Assembly (NCBI RefSeq): GCF_041320665.1
Contig: NZ_CP166730.1
Span: forward strand, 992,001-1,056,000
DNA: 64,000 nt
Reading direction: 5' to 3'
Source: Comamonas sp. GB3 AK4-5
GTDB taxonomy: Bacteria; Pseudomonadota; Gammaproteobacteria; Burkholderiales; Burkholderiaceae_C
The notes under the pieces are model-generated. The model was given only the letters and a program-made list of their open reading frames with translations, was not told the DNA's origin and searched no databases. Within the stretch, counting starts at the first letter, position 1. Every line of letters begins with the position of its first letter. Positions 46,403 to 54,591 of this stretch are shown in pieces. Made by a program: the position numbers and the translations under genes.

Positions 46403-47410
46403 ATGCTCGATGAACGTGCCAAGTTGTTGTTGAAAGCGCTGGTCGAGCGCTACATTGCCGACGGCCAGCCGGTCGGTTCGCGTACGCTGTCGCGCGCCTG
46501 CGGCCTGGAACTCTCGCCAGCGACCATCCGCAATGTGATGTCCGACCTGGAAGAGTTCGGCCTGATCGTCAGCCCCCACACCTCGGCCGGCCGTGTGCCC
46601 ACGGCCAAGGGCTATCGCTTGTTTGTGGACACCATGCTCACCGTCAGCCGCGACATGCTGCCGGCGCCCGAGCTGGCACCCGAGCAGCCGCAAAAAGTGA
46701 TAGCCAACGCGGCGAATATGCTTTCCAGCCTGTCGCAGTTTGTGGGTGTGGTGATGGCGCCACGGCGCAGCTCGGTGTTCAAACACATCGAGTTCGTCAA
46801 ACTGTCCGAGCGGCGGGTGCTGGTCATCATCGTCTCGCCCGAAGGCGATGTGCAAAACCGCGTCATCTTCACCGACCATGATTTCTCCGGCACCCAACTG
46901 CTGGAAGCCTCCAACTACCTGAACGCCCACTACGCGGGCCTGGCCATCGAGCAGGTGCGCGAGCGCCTGCAGACCGAGGTTGAGCGCCTGCGCAGCGAGG
47001 TGACCGATCTGATGCAGGCCGCCGTGAACGTCAGCGCAGAGGCCATGAACCCACAGCCGCAGGAGCAGGTCATCATCTCCGGCGAACGCAATCTGCTGGC
47101 CGTGAGCGATTTCTCCAGCGATATGGGCAATCTGCGCAAGGCTTTCGATTTGTTCGAGCAGAAAACGCAAATCCTGCGTCTGCTGGACTTTTCCAGCCAG
47201 GCCGAAGGCGTGCGCATCTTCATCGGTGGTGAAAGCCAGGTCGTGCCCTTTGAGGAGCTGTCCGTGGTCAGCGCGCCTTATGAGGTTGACGGTCAGATCG
47301 TGGGCACCCTGGGCGTGATCGGCCCCACGCGCATGCACTACGACCGGATGATCCAGATTGTGGACATCACCTCCAAGCTGGTCACCAATGCCTTGAACAC
47401 CCGGCGTTGA
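46403..47410 (+). CDS. hrcA: Heat-inducible transcription repressor HrcA
   Basis: 335 residues. N-terminal winged helix ([27 protein letters not shown]), then [20 protein letters not shown], and a GAF-like dimer core. It represses groE/dnaK genes through CIRCE elements (TTAGCACTC-N9-GAGTGCTAA); I see no CIRCE in the window, as expected because its targets are elsewhere. A GCCCTGC/GCAGGGC hairpin without a T-run follows at 47476-47494. Confidence 0.96.
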   Translation: MLDERAKLLLKALVERYIADGQPVGSRTLSRACGLELSPATIRNVMSDLEEFGLIVSPHTSAGRVPTAKGYRLFVDTMLTVSRDMLPAPELAPEQPQKVIANAANMLSSLSQFVGVVMAPRRSSVFKHIEFVKLSERRVLVIIVSPEGDVQNRVIFTDHDFSGTQLLEASNYLNAHYAGLAIEQVRERLQTEVERLRSEVTDLMQAAVNVSAEAMNPQPQEQVIISGERNLLAVSDFSSDMGNLRKAFDLFEQKTQILRLLDFSSQAEGVRIFIGGESQVVPFEELSVVSAPYEVDGQIVGTLGVIGPTRMHYDRMIQIVDITSKLVTNALNTRR

Positions 47411-47463
47411 GCGTGCGCGCACGCGATCTGATCGCCAGGCGCCGTAAGTGCCCTCTAAGCCGT

Positions 47464-47469
47464 TACAAT
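47464..47469 (+). promoter_or_regulatory. TACAAT -10-like box before the CAT tRNA
   Basis: TACAAT lies 31 bases before the 5' end of the tRNA. No convincing -35 box is visible. Confidence 0.3.
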
Positions 47470-47500
47470 GCACGCGCCCTGCCTTGTGCAGGGCTGGCAA

Positions 47501-47577
<77 letters not shown>

Positions 47578-47585
47578 ATGAATTC

Positions 47586-47620
47586 AACGGGTTACGAGTA
47601 GTCGTAACCCGTTTTTTTTT
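47586..47620 (+). terminator. Rho-independent terminator after the CAT tRNA
   Basis: The stem ACGGGTTACGA / TCGTAACCCGT with GTAG loop is followed by nine T. One of the strongest terminators here. Confidence 0.95.
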
Positions 47621-47987
47621 GTGGTTGTTCCCGCCTTTTCCTAGCCAAAACGTGCAATTGGAACTATGGTGCCGACCTTTCGCGGTTTGAGGGGCGCATG
47701 CAGGCCTCTGTAGATGGCGGAAATTGTCCTGTGCTTTTTGTGTGACCACTTACTGCCAATCTTTTGAAAAGTCAAAGAGGAAATTGTTAAATTGTTTTTC
47801 TCTTGATATTTTTTTTCTATATTGTTTCTCCTCGTTTCTAAATTAATTGTGGTTTTCTTAGATTAGTATCTGTCTGTGTCTACGCAGAAGCTGTGTTTCA
47901 CAAGAGCACATCTTTGTAAGCCTTTTAGGGCTTTGGCACTGGATTGAAAAAGTTTTTCAATCCATTTAGTGAAAGAGAAGTTCGACC
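47621..47987 (+). other. AT-rich upstream region of the orphan pilin gene
   Basis: 367 bases without a gene, markedly AT-rich compared with the rest of the window (for example TTGATATTTTTTTTCTATATTG near 47803). It probably holds the pilin promoter. It ends with a perfect 25-bp palindrome at 47940-47964 before the ribosome site. Confidence 0.7.
47940..47964. promoter_or_regulatory. Perfect 25-bp palindrome before the pilin gene
   Basis: Arms TGGATTGAAAAA and TTTTTCAATCCA with a single central G. It lies 23 bases before the ATG, just upstream of GAAAGAGAAG. Could be an operator or, as RNA, a hairpin controlling translation. Confidence 0.55.
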
Positions 47988-48551
47988 ATGAAAAAATCAT
48001 TTGTCAGCCTGGCTATCCTTGCCGTCTTTTTTGCAGCTGGCGTTCAAGCAGCTCCCGCAGTGGGTGCTATGGGTGCGATTTCTTTTGAGGGCAGCATCAC
48101 CGTGGATGCCTGCCAGGTGAGCAGCGGCGGTGCAACCTCTTCGGGTGCAGACATGCTCGTGTCCATGGGGCCGCACTCGGCTGAGACCTTGGGCACGGAA
48201 GCCAATCCGGCGATTTCTGCCGGCAAGCTGAGCACCATTGCCAAGAACATCGATCTGAACGTCGAGTGCACCCAGGGCACCAAGGTTTCGCTCTCGTTGA
48301 AGCCTTCCAGGGTGGTGGGCAAGGGCGTTGGGGTGAATGGAACGGCACAGGGTGTGCAGATCATGCTGATGAACGGCAGCGATATCCTGGACTTCAGCCA
48401 GGGAGATACGGTGACCCTGGGGGCGACCTCGGGCAGCAACATCAGCATTCCGCTGAAGGCCTACTACACCCTGCAAGCTGGTAAGGCAACTTCGGATGCC
48501 AAGGCTGGCACGGCGAGTGCTCTGGTGGCCTACACCCTGTCCTACGAGTAA
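47988..48551 (+). CDS. Type 1 fimbrial-like major pilin protein, orphan
   Basis: 187 residues. The signal peptide MKKSFVSLAILAVFFAAGVQA is followed by GAISFEGSITVDACQV, the N-terminal strand and first Cys of chaperone-usher pilins; the second Cys is in LNVECTQGTKV; the end ALVAYTLSYE is the C-terminal strand with the penultimate Tyr. No chaperone, usher or adhesin is adjacent. Surroundings are AT-rich, suggesting transfer or a special promoter region. Confidence 0.8.
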   Translation: MKKSFVSLAILAVFFAAGVQAAPAVGAMGAISFEGSITVDACQVSSGGATSSGADMLVSMGPHSAETLGTEANPAISAGKLSTIAKNIDLNVECTQGTKVSLSLKPSRVVGKGVGVNGTAQGVQIMLMNGSDILDFSQGDTVTLGATSGSNISIPLKAYYTLQAGKATSDAKAGTASALVAYTLSYE

Positions 48552-48600
48552 CGCAGGTTGACCTTGGTGGAGTATTAAGCTGTTGCCAAGGTTGTATACA

Positions 48601-48635
48601 AGGCAAGCAATATTTATTGCTTGCCTCTATTTTTT
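48601..48635 (+). terminator. Rho-independent terminator after the pilin gene
   Basis: AGGCAAGCAATA TT TATTGCTTGCCT followed by CTATTTTTT. A perfect 12-bp stem. The remaining gap to 48889 is AT-rich and shows no gene. Confidence 0.92.
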
Positions 48636-48889
48636 GAAAATAAAATATTATTCAGTAAATTATTTTCAAAGGTTGATATTTTTATTTTTGGATTCAATGG
48701 GTTTTAAAATTTTTTCAATTCATACCTGATATCGAAAGGTGTTGATGAGTTGTAAAAACTCACCCGTTTGATATTTATGGTCAATGTCTTTTCGGAATTT
48801 CATAATCCGATTTGTGCATAGATACCGCAAGCCACAAGCATTTAAATGCGTTTTCCTATTTTCTATGCCCAGTCAGGATGCCGCTATAG

Positions 48890-48920
48890 ACCCGCTACTG
48901 AATAAGTAGCGGGTTTTGCT
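48890..48920. terminator. Bidirectional-looking terminator hairpin
   Basis: ACCCGCTACT GAATA AGTAGCGGGT then TTTGCTTT. It stands at the 3' end of the minus-strand DUF3079 gene and closes the AT-rich island. Confidence 0.75.
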
Positions 48921-49151
48921 TTATAGATGCGCGCAAGAGGGGGATTTGAGTGGAGAGCGCTCCGTGGGCTCCGGGTTGCCTGGGGGCTGGGTGCCGTCCA
49001 TGGTCTGCCAATCGTCGCCCCACAGCTCGCTGGGGTGGGGTGTGCGGTCGGAGCCGTTGCCGCAGCGCAGGTCGGTGGCGGGGCAGTACAGGTCGCAGCC
49101 CCAGCACAGGCGCTCTGGATGGGCTGGGACTGCAGGGAATTTCTTGGCCAT
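48921..49151 (-). CDS. DUF3079 protein
   Basis: 76 residues. MAKKFPAVPAHPERLCWGCD then LYCPATDLRCGNGSDRTPHP is the DUF3079 core, with four or more Cys that could bind zinc. This family of small proteins has no known function. The Pro/Ser-rich tail is longer than in most members. ATG 49151 matches the family N-terminus; earlier in-frame codons are unlikely. Confidence 0.85.
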   Translation of the reverse strand: MAKKFPAVPAHPERLCWGCDLYCPATDLRCGNGSDRTPHPSELWGDDWQTMDGTQPPGNPEPTERSPLKSPSCAHL

Positions 49152-49253
49152 GGTGTCGCTCGTTGCATGGGAGGTATGCCCAGTCAGTATGCGGCAGTGC
49201 AGGAAGGGGCTGTCTGGGTCGTGGCGTGCATTCCGTCCTGGCTTGGCCTGCAT

Positions 49254-49294
49254 CAAAAACAAAGCGCCCGAGCTGCGGGGCAGTTCGGGCGCTT
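49254..49294 (-). terminator. Rho-independent terminator after aspA
   Basis: Minus strand: the stem AGCGCCCGAACTGC / GCAGCTCGGGCGCT is followed by TTGTTTTTG. Confidence 0.88.
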
Positions 49295-49354
49295 GGTGGA
49301 CTCCATTCTGCAAGTGGCCGCAGGATGGAGTGTGCAGGGTGTGTGAGCCGCCTT

Positions 49355-50755
49355 TTAGCTTGCGCTCAGTGCGCCAGGCATGGTCAGCTTGTCGGCCACC
49401 AGCAGTTGTTGCAGCTGGGCCTGGCTCATCACGCCCAGCTCTTCGGCGACCGCGCCGATGGACTTGCCGCTGGCGATGGCGGCCTTGGCGATCTGGGCGG
49501 ACTTCTCGTAACCAATCAGCGGGTTCAGCGCGGTCACCAAGGTCACTGAGCTGGCGATGCGCTCGTCCAGCACGCGCTGGTTGGCGACGATGCCTTCCAC
49601 GCAGTTGACTTGCAGCGTCTTGCAGGCATGGGCCAGGTGGTGCAGGCTTTTGTGCAGGGCCCAGGCCATCAGTGGCTCAAAGGCGTTGAGCTGCAGCTGA
49701 CCGCCTTCGGCAGCCATGGTGATGGCCACGTCGTTGCCGATCACTTCAAAGCAAACCTGGTTCATCACTTCCGGGATCACCGGGTTGACCTTGCCGGGCA
49801 TGATGGACGAGCCGGCCTGGCGTGCAGGCAGCTGGATGTCGCCCACACCGGCCTGGGGGCCGGAAGACAGCAAGCGCAGGTCGTTGCTGATCTTGGAGAG
49901 CTTGACGGCGATGCGCTTCAAAATGCCGGAGATGTCGGCAAACGCGCCGGTATCGCAGGTGGCGGCGATCATGTCGGCGGCCTTGACCACGGGCACGCCC
50001 GAGAATTCCGCCAGCTTGGGCACGACCACGTCGACATAGCCCACGGGGGCGTTCAGGCCGGTGCCGATGGCAGTGCCGCCCATATTGATGTCGCACATCA
50101 GCACGGCAGATTCGCGCAGGCGCTTCTCGTCATCGGCAATCATGGAGACAAAGGCGGTGAACTCCTGACCCAGGGTCATGGGCACGGCGTCCTGCAGCTG
50201 GGTGCGGCCGATTTTGAGTACATCCTTGAATTCCGTGGCCTTTTCCTGGAAGGCGCCACGCAGTGCTGCCAATGCGGCCAGCAGCTCCTGAATGCCAAAC
50301 CAGGTGGCCAGCTTGACGGCCGTGGGGTAGGAGTCGTTGGTGGACTGGGAAGCGTTGACATGGTCGTTGGGGTGGATCACGTCATAGCGACCCTTGGCCA
50401 GACCCAGATGCTCCAGCGCACGGTTGGCGATCACCTCGTTGGCGTTCATATTGGTCGAGGTGCCGGCGCCGCCCTGGATCACGTCCACCACAAACTGCTC
50501 ATGCAACTGGCCAGCGGCTAGGTCGTCGCAGGCCTTGGAGATGGCCTCGGTCTGCTGGGCGTTGATGGCGCCCATGGCCAGGTTGGCGTGGGCGGCAGCC
50601 TTTTTCACAAAGGCGTAGGCGCGGATCAGCTGGGGCATCTGTGCCACGCTGTGGCCGGTGATGGGAAAGTTCTCCACCGCACGGGCGGAGTGAACCCCCC
50701 AGTAGGCGTGGTCGGGGATGTCCTTGGAACCTAAAAAGTCGCTTTCTTGGCGCAT
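49355..50755 (-). CDS. aspA: Aspartate ammonia-lyase
   Basis: 466 residues. The fumarase/aspartase signature GSSIMPGKVNPVIPE, plus QGGAGTSTNMNANEVIANRA and NDHVNASQSTNDSYPTAVK, identify the superfamily; overall it matches aspartases. It interconverts aspartate and fumarate plus ammonia. Fumarase C is the main alternative. ATG 50755 is used (MRQESDFLGSKDIP); two NtrC-like palindromes lie 100-215 bases upstream. Confidence 0.88.
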   Translation of the reverse strand: MRQESDFLGSKDIPDHAYWGVHSARAVENFPITGHSVAQMPQLIRAYAFVKKAAAHANLAMGAINAQQTEAISKACDDLAAGQLHEQFVVDVIQGGAGTSTNMNANEVIANRALEHLGLAKGRYDVIHPNDHVNASQSTNDSYPTAVKLATWFGIQELLAALAALRGAFQEKATEFKDVLKIGRTQLQDAVPMTLGQEFTAFVSMIADDEKRLRESAVLMCDINMGGTAIGTGLNAPVGYVDVVVPKLAEFSGVPVVKAADMIAATCDTGAFADISGILKRIAVKLSKISNDLRLLSSGPQAGVGDIQLPARQAGSSIMPGKVNPVIPEVMNQVCFEVIGNDVAITMAAEGGQLQLNAFEPLMAWALHKSLHHLAHACKTLQVNCVEGIVANQRVLDERIASSVTLVTALNPLIGYEKSAQIAKAAIASGKSIGAVAEELGVMSQAQLQQLLVADKLTMPGALSAS

Positions 50756-50857
50756 GGTGAGCAATTGGCTGAAAAAAGAAAAAGGGGCAGACCCGGCGGC
50801 TGGGGCCGGGGGCCACGCGGGATGCGGGGTCCAGACGTGGCAAAGCCCGATTTGCAG

Positions 50858-50872
50858 GCACCAAAACGGTGC
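50858..50872. promoter_or_regulatory. NtrC-like palindrome 1 upstream of aspA
   Basis: GCACC AAAAC GGTGC, a perfect five-base inverted repeat. NtrC sites in enteric bacteria are TGCACC-N5-GGTGCA. Centre 110 bases upstream of the aspA start. Confidence 0.4.
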
Positions 50873-50952
50873 GTATCCAAGCCGGGCCGTTGGGCTGAAT
50901 TATGCTCAAAACAAATGAGAAGCCAAATTTTGCTGCATATCGTTCGCAGTGT

Positions 50953-50969
50953 CGCACTATTTTGGTGCG
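50953..50969. promoter_or_regulatory. NtrC-like palindrome 2 upstream of aspA
   Basis: CGCACTATTTTGGTGCG, flanked by T and A that extend the symmetry. Same half-site as palindrome 1 (GCAC-N7-GTGC). The two centres are 96 bases apart. Confidence 0.4.
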
Positions 50970-51227
50970 ATATTGTGTCTGAGTTTGACGTTGCAGAAAG
51001 CCGCGCTCAGCCGCATGGCGCAAGGCTTTGCGGCTTTGGAGGGGAAAAGCGGAAGGGGTTTGGGCGGCTTTTGTGCCCATGGGGCGATCTGGCGGCAGCG
51101 CTGTGCTTTCGCATGGCCTTGGTGGTCTTGTGGCTGCGCGGTGGGCAGAGTGCCTTGCAGTCAAGTCCCTCATGGCCTCCATGTCTTTGGAGGGCGGCGA
51201 CGAGATGTGGACAAAAGGCGGTAAAAA

Positions 51228-51257
51228 CAAAAAAGCCCACAGGATGTGGGCTTTTTT
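51228..51257. terminator. Terminator after tRNA-fMet
   Basis: AAAAAAGCCCACA GGA TGTGGGCTTTTTT: an A-flanked stem with T-run in both directions. Confidence 0.9.
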
Positions 51258-51274
51258 GCGGTGCATGCACCAAT

Positions 51275-51351
<77 letters not shown>

Positions 51352-51381
51352 GTAATTTGATTGACTGGTTTCTGATGCTTG

Positions 51382-51466
51382 TGGTGCCCGGGGCCGGAAT
51401 CGAACCGGCACGCCTTGCGGCGGCGGATTTTGAGTCCGCTGCGTCTACCAATTCCACCACCCGGGC
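51382..51466 (-). tRNA. tRNA-Leu (anticodon CAA)
   Basis: 85 bases on the minus strand: acceptor GCCCGGG/CCCGGGC, anticodon loop CTCAAAA, and a long variable arm (CCGCCGCAAGGCG) typical of Leu. CCA encoded. It stands 30 bases upstream of the fMet gene, so both could be one transcript. Confidence 0.95.
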
Positions 51467-51498
51467 TGGCATCAGAGAGGCTGGATTATGGCACATTT

Positions 51499-52410
51499 AT
51501 GGACATGAAAACGTATCCTTCGATTGAAAGCGTCATCGGCAATACGCCTCTGGTGGCGCTGCAGCGTATCAACGCTGCTGCACATGCAGCGCAAGGCAAT
51601 GTGGTGTTGGGCAAGCTGGAGGGCAACAACCCTGCGGGCTCCGTCAAGGACCGCCCGGCTGTGTCCATGATCCAGCGGGCCCAGGAGCGCGGTGAAATCA
51701 AGCCTGGCGACACGCTGATCGAGGCCACCTCCGGCAACACCGGCATTGCACTGGCCATGGCGGCTGCCATCAAGGGCTATCGCATGGTCTTGATCATGCC
51801 GGAGGACTTGTCCATAGAGCGTGCCCAGACCATGAAGGCCTATGGCGCCGAGCTCATCCTCACGCCCAAGAGCGGCGGCATGGAATACGCCCGTGACCTG
51901 GCCGACCAGATGGTGGCCCAGGGCAAGGGTGTGGTGCTGGACCAGTTTGCCAATGCCGACAACCCGCGCGCCCATTACGAAGCCACAGGGCCCGAGCTGT
52001 GGGAGCAGACCGGGGGCGAGATCACCCACTTTGTCAGCGCCATGGGCACCACCGGCACCATCACCGGCGTGGCCCAGTTCCTCAAGGAAAAGAACCCGAA
52101 TGTGAAGATCATCGGCGCCCAGCCGTCCGAAGGCTCGCGCATTCCTGGCATCCGCAAATGGCCCGAGGAATATCTGCCCAAGATCTACGACGCCAGCCTG
52201 GTCGACGAGCTGGTCTATGTGAGCCAGGACGATGCCGAGGACATGGCCCGCCGCATGGCGCGCGAGGAAGGCATTTTTGCCGGTATCTCCGCGGCCGGTG
52301 CCTGCTGGGTGGCCCAGCAGATTGCAGCGCGCGAGCAAAACGCCACCATCGTGTTTGTGGTGTGCGACCGTGGCGACCGCTATCTGTCCACGGGGGTCTT
52401 CCCCGCGTAA
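51499..52410 (+). CDS. cysM: Cysteine synthase B
   Basis: 303 residues. NNPAGSVKDRPAVSMI holds the PLP lysine, TSGNTGIALAMAAAI binds phosphate and substrate, and GTTGTITG is the phosphate cup. KIIGAQPSEGSRIPGIRKW is CysM-like rather than CysK-like. It makes cysteine from O-acetylserine and sulfide or thiosulfate. ATG 51499 is used; one Met two codons later (51505) is possible. Upstream in-frame codons run through tRNA-Leu. Confidence 0.94.
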   Translation: MDMKTYPSIESVIGNTPLVALQRINAAAHAAQGNVVLGKLEGNNPAGSVKDRPAVSMIQRAQERGEIKPGDTLIEATSGNTGIALAMAAAIKGYRMVLIMPEDLSIERAQTMKAYGAELILTPKSGGMEYARDLADQMVAQGKGVVLDQFANADNPRAHYEATGPELWEQTGGEITHFVSAMGTTGTITGVAQFLKEKNPNVKIIGAQPSEGSRIPGIRKWPEEYLPKIYDASLVDELVYVSQDDAEDMARRMAREEGIFAGISAAGACWVAQQIAAREQNATIVFVVCDRGDRYLSTGVFPA

Positions 52411-52418
52411 GCTGGCTA

Positions 52419-52525
52419 CCCCCTGAGGCGCTGGCGCGCCTTCCCCCAAGGGGGACGACACCAGCGCGGCGGGGCGGCCCTTGCGCGGTGTCCCTGGCGG
52501 GGGGCGTGCCGGTTTTATGCCGCGT
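52419..52525 (+). repeat. CCCCCTGAG repeat, copy R9
   Basis: Begins eight bases after the cysM stop in the same direction: CCCCCTGAGGCGCTGGCGCG, the CCCCCAAGGGGGACGACAC hairpin, GCGCGGCGGGGCGGCCCTTG. Confidence 0.85.
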
Positions 52526-52639
52526 GGGCTTGAATGAGTCATCAGAAGAGCGCAAAGACCTCCATGGGCACGCCATGCATGTTCCAAGGGGGCACCGCCT
52601 GCTCTTGCTGGGGTCGAGAAGATTTGATGGAGAGCCTCA

Positions 52640-53254
52640 ATGGCGTTTGAAGTTCGTTTTTGCAGCAATTGCGCCACCGAGTTGCAGTGGATTACCGAGG
52701 CAGAGGACAGCGGCGATGTCAGCCGGCTGCGTTGCCCGACCTGTGGCTTTACCCACTGGGGCAATCCCACGCCGGTGCTGGCGGCGGTGGTGGAAAACGA
52801 CCGTGGTGAGGCCCTGCTGGCGCGCAATGCGCTGTGGCAGGAAGGGGTGTTTGGCCTCATCACCGGCTTTATGGAAGCGGGCGAATCGCCCGAGGCCGGC
52901 ATCTGCCGCGAGGTGATGGAAGAAACCGGGCTGCGTGCCAAGGGCTTGCGCTTGCTGGGCAGCTGGGAGTTTCTGCGCATGAACCAGGTGCTGATTGCCT
53001 ACCATGTGCGTGTGGAGGGTGAAGTGCGGCTTTCGCCCGAGCTGCTGGAGTACCGCTGGGTCACACCCGAGGCGGCGCGTTGCTGGCCTTCCGGCACCGG
53101 CTATGCGCTGGCCCACTGGGTGCAGAGCAAGGGCCTGGCGCCGCAGTTCGGTGCTTTTCGGCCTGGCCAAAGTCCCGAGCCCGATCCGGCCAAATGGCCG
53201 CTGCAGTTCTGGAGCGAAGACCCGCGCTTTTTGCAACCCCCGCAGCTGGACTGA
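52640..53254 (+). CDS. Zinc-ribbon NUDIX hydrolase
   Basis: 204 residues. Two CxxC pairs (CSNC near residue 8, CPTC near 32) form a zinc ribbon, followed by a Nudix box GFMEAGESPEAGICREVMEE-TGL near residues 76-98. This is the NudC-like arrangement (NADH pyrophosphatase or RNA decapping), but the family also includes uncharacterised members, so no specific substrate is claimed. Confidence 0.85.
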   Translation: MAFEVRFCSNCATELQWITEAEDSGDVSRLRCPTCGFTHWGNPTPVLAAVVENDRGEALLARNALWQEGVFGLITGFMEAGESPEAGICREVMEETGLRAKGLRLLGSWEFLRMNQVLIAYHVRVEGEVRLSPELLEYRWVTPEAARCWPSGTGYALAHWVQSKGLAPQFGAFRPGQSPEPDPAKWPLQFWSEDPRFLQPPQLD

Positions 53255-53328
53255 TGCCGCACTGAAGTTGTGTGGTGTGCGTACCGCTGCCACCAGCAAG
53301 GCTGCTGCAGCTTTTCTACAATCACACC

Positions 53329-53556
53329 ATGCAGATTGACCAAGAAATCGACACCCGCGGCCTGAATTGCCCGCTGCCCATTCTCAAAGCCAAGAAGGCG
53401 CTGGCGGGCATGGAAAGCGGCCAGCTGCTGAAAGTGGTGGCCACGGACACCGGTTCCACGCGCGACTTTCAGGCCTTTGCCAAGCAGACCGGCAACGAGC
53501 TGGTGCACCAGGAAACCGTGGGCGACGAATTCATCCACGTGCTGCGCCGCCGTTAA
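53329..53556 (+). CDS. TusA-family sulfurtransferase-like protein
   Basis: 75 residues. DTRGLNCPLPILKAKKALAG contains the active Cys of the TusA/SirA CPxP motif; the end GDEFIHVLRRR is typical. TusA-like proteins relay sulfur for tRNA thiolation or other pathways. Start ATG 53329 fits the family length. A perfect terminator follows. Confidence 0.92.
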   Translation: MQIDQEIDTRGLNCPLPILKAKKALAGMESGQLLKVVATDTGSTRDFQAFAKQTGNELVHQETVGDEFIHVLRRR

Positions 53557-53630
53557 AAACCATAGCTGTCACAGCGCAAAAGGCCTGCAACTGCAGGCCT
53601 TTTGTATTCAAAACGCAATAGATAAGCGCG
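53557..53630 (+). repeat. E-family sequence (ATAGCTGTCACAGCGC ... GATAAGCGCG)
   Basis: AAAACCATAGCTGTCACAGC and ACGCAATAGATAAGCGCG flank the terminator at 53577-53604. The AAAACCATAGCT end is the reverse complement of the AGCTATGGTTTT end seen at 3661. Confidence 0.5.
53577..53604 (+). terminator. Terminator after the tusA-like gene
   Basis: AAAAGGCCTGCA ACT TGCAGGCCTTTT-like stem: AAAAGGCCTGCAACTGCAGG then CCTTTTG. Also suitable for galU on the other strand. Confidence 0.85.
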
Positions 53631-54518
53631 TCAGATGCTCAGGTTTTTGAGGTAGTCGCGAAAGCTCGCGCCCACTTGGGGGTGCTGCAAGGCCAGCTCC
53701 ACCGTGGCTTCCAGAAAGCCTTCTTTGCTGCCGCAGTCATAGCGCTTGCCGCTGTACTGAAAGGCGTAGACGGCCTCGTTGGCCATGAGGCGTTCGATGG
53801 CATCGGTGAGCTGGATCTCGCCGCCCACGCCCGTGGGCTGGTTGCGGATCTCGTCAAAAATGGCCGGGGTCAGCACATAGCGGCCGGCCACGCCCATGCG
53901 GGACGGGGCCTTCTCGGGCGCGGGCTTTTCCACGATCTCGTCGATGCGCATCAGCGGGCCACCAGCGGGCTCGCCCTTGACGATGCCGTAGCGCTTGGTG
54001 TGCTCCAGCGGCACCTCTTGCACGGCCAGCAGCGAGCGGCCTTGCTTTTGGAAGGCCGCCGTCATCTGCGCCATCACGCCGGGGCCACCGGCATCGCCGC
54101 GCATCAGGTCGTCGGCCAGGATCACGGCAAAGGGCTCGTTGCCCACCAGGGGCGCGGCGCAGAGCACGGCATGGCCCAGGCCCAGCGAGCGGTGCTGGCG
54201 CACAAAGGCGCAGTTCATATCGGCCGGGCTGATGCTGCGCACCAGCTCCAGCATCTCCTGCTTGCCGGCCTGCTCCAGCTCGTTTTCCAGCTCGTAGGCG
54301 GTGTCGAAATGGTCTTCGATGGCGCGCTTGCTGCGGCCGGTGACAAAGATCATGTCGCGTATGCCGGCCTCATAGGCCTCTTCCACGGCGTACTGGATCA
54401 GGGGCTTGTCCACCACCGGCAGCATCTCTTTGGGAGAGGCCTTGGTGGCGGGCAGAAAACGGGTGCCCAGACCGGCGACGGGAAAGACGGCCTTTTTGAC
54501 GCGCGTTTGGTTGCTCAT
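53631..54518 (-). CDS. galU: UTP-glucose-1-phosphate uridylyltransferase
   Basis: 295 residues. [25 protein letters not shown] is the nucleotide-binding N-terminus, then [19 protein letters not shown] and the [17 protein letters not shown] block. It makes UDP-glucose for envelope sugars. ATG 54518 ([16 protein letters not shown]) is used in preference to an upstream in-frame start. Confidence 0.96.
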   Translation of the reverse strand: MSNQTRVKKAVFPVAGLGTRFLPATKASPKEMLPVVDKPLIQYAVEEAYEAGIRDMIFVTGRSKRAIEDHFDTAYELENELEQAGKQEMLELVRSISPADMNCAFVRQHRSLGLGHAVLCAAPLVGNEPFAVILADDLMRGDAGGPGVMAQMTAAFQKQGRSLLAVQEVPLEHTKRYGIVKGEPAGGPLMRIDEIVEKPAPEKAPSRMGVAGRYVLTPAIFDEIRNQPTGVGGEIQLTDAIERLMANEAVYAFQYSGKRYDCGSKEGFLEATVELALQHPQVGASFRDYLKNLSI

Positions 54519-54550
54519 GCAGATTCCTTGCTTCAAATCCTAGAGGCACC

Positions 54551-54591
54551 GCCTCCCCTTTGCAGGGGAAGCGGCGCAGCCGCTCAGGGGG
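54551..54591 (-). repeat. CCCCCTGAG repeat, copy R10 (short form)
   Basis: Minus orientation and directly abutting the valS stop codon with no gap: CCCCCTGAGCGGCTGCGCCG then CTTCCCCTGCAAAGGGGAGG hairpin. The GCGGCGGGGCGG part is absent. Confidence 0.8.

Larger units (their letters stand above)
50756..51227. other. Non-coding region between aspA and tRNA-fMet
   Basis: About 470 bases with no convincing gene: the open frames here lack codon bias and family motifs. It contains two NtrC-like palindromes and a GCATAATTCAG -10-like sequence on the minus strand near 50896-50906. Confidence 0.6.

Noticed and set aside
50756..50960. Sigma-54 promoter for aspA.
   Set aside because: No GG-N10-GC promoter of the TGGCAC-N5-TTGC type at a suitable place on the minus strand.
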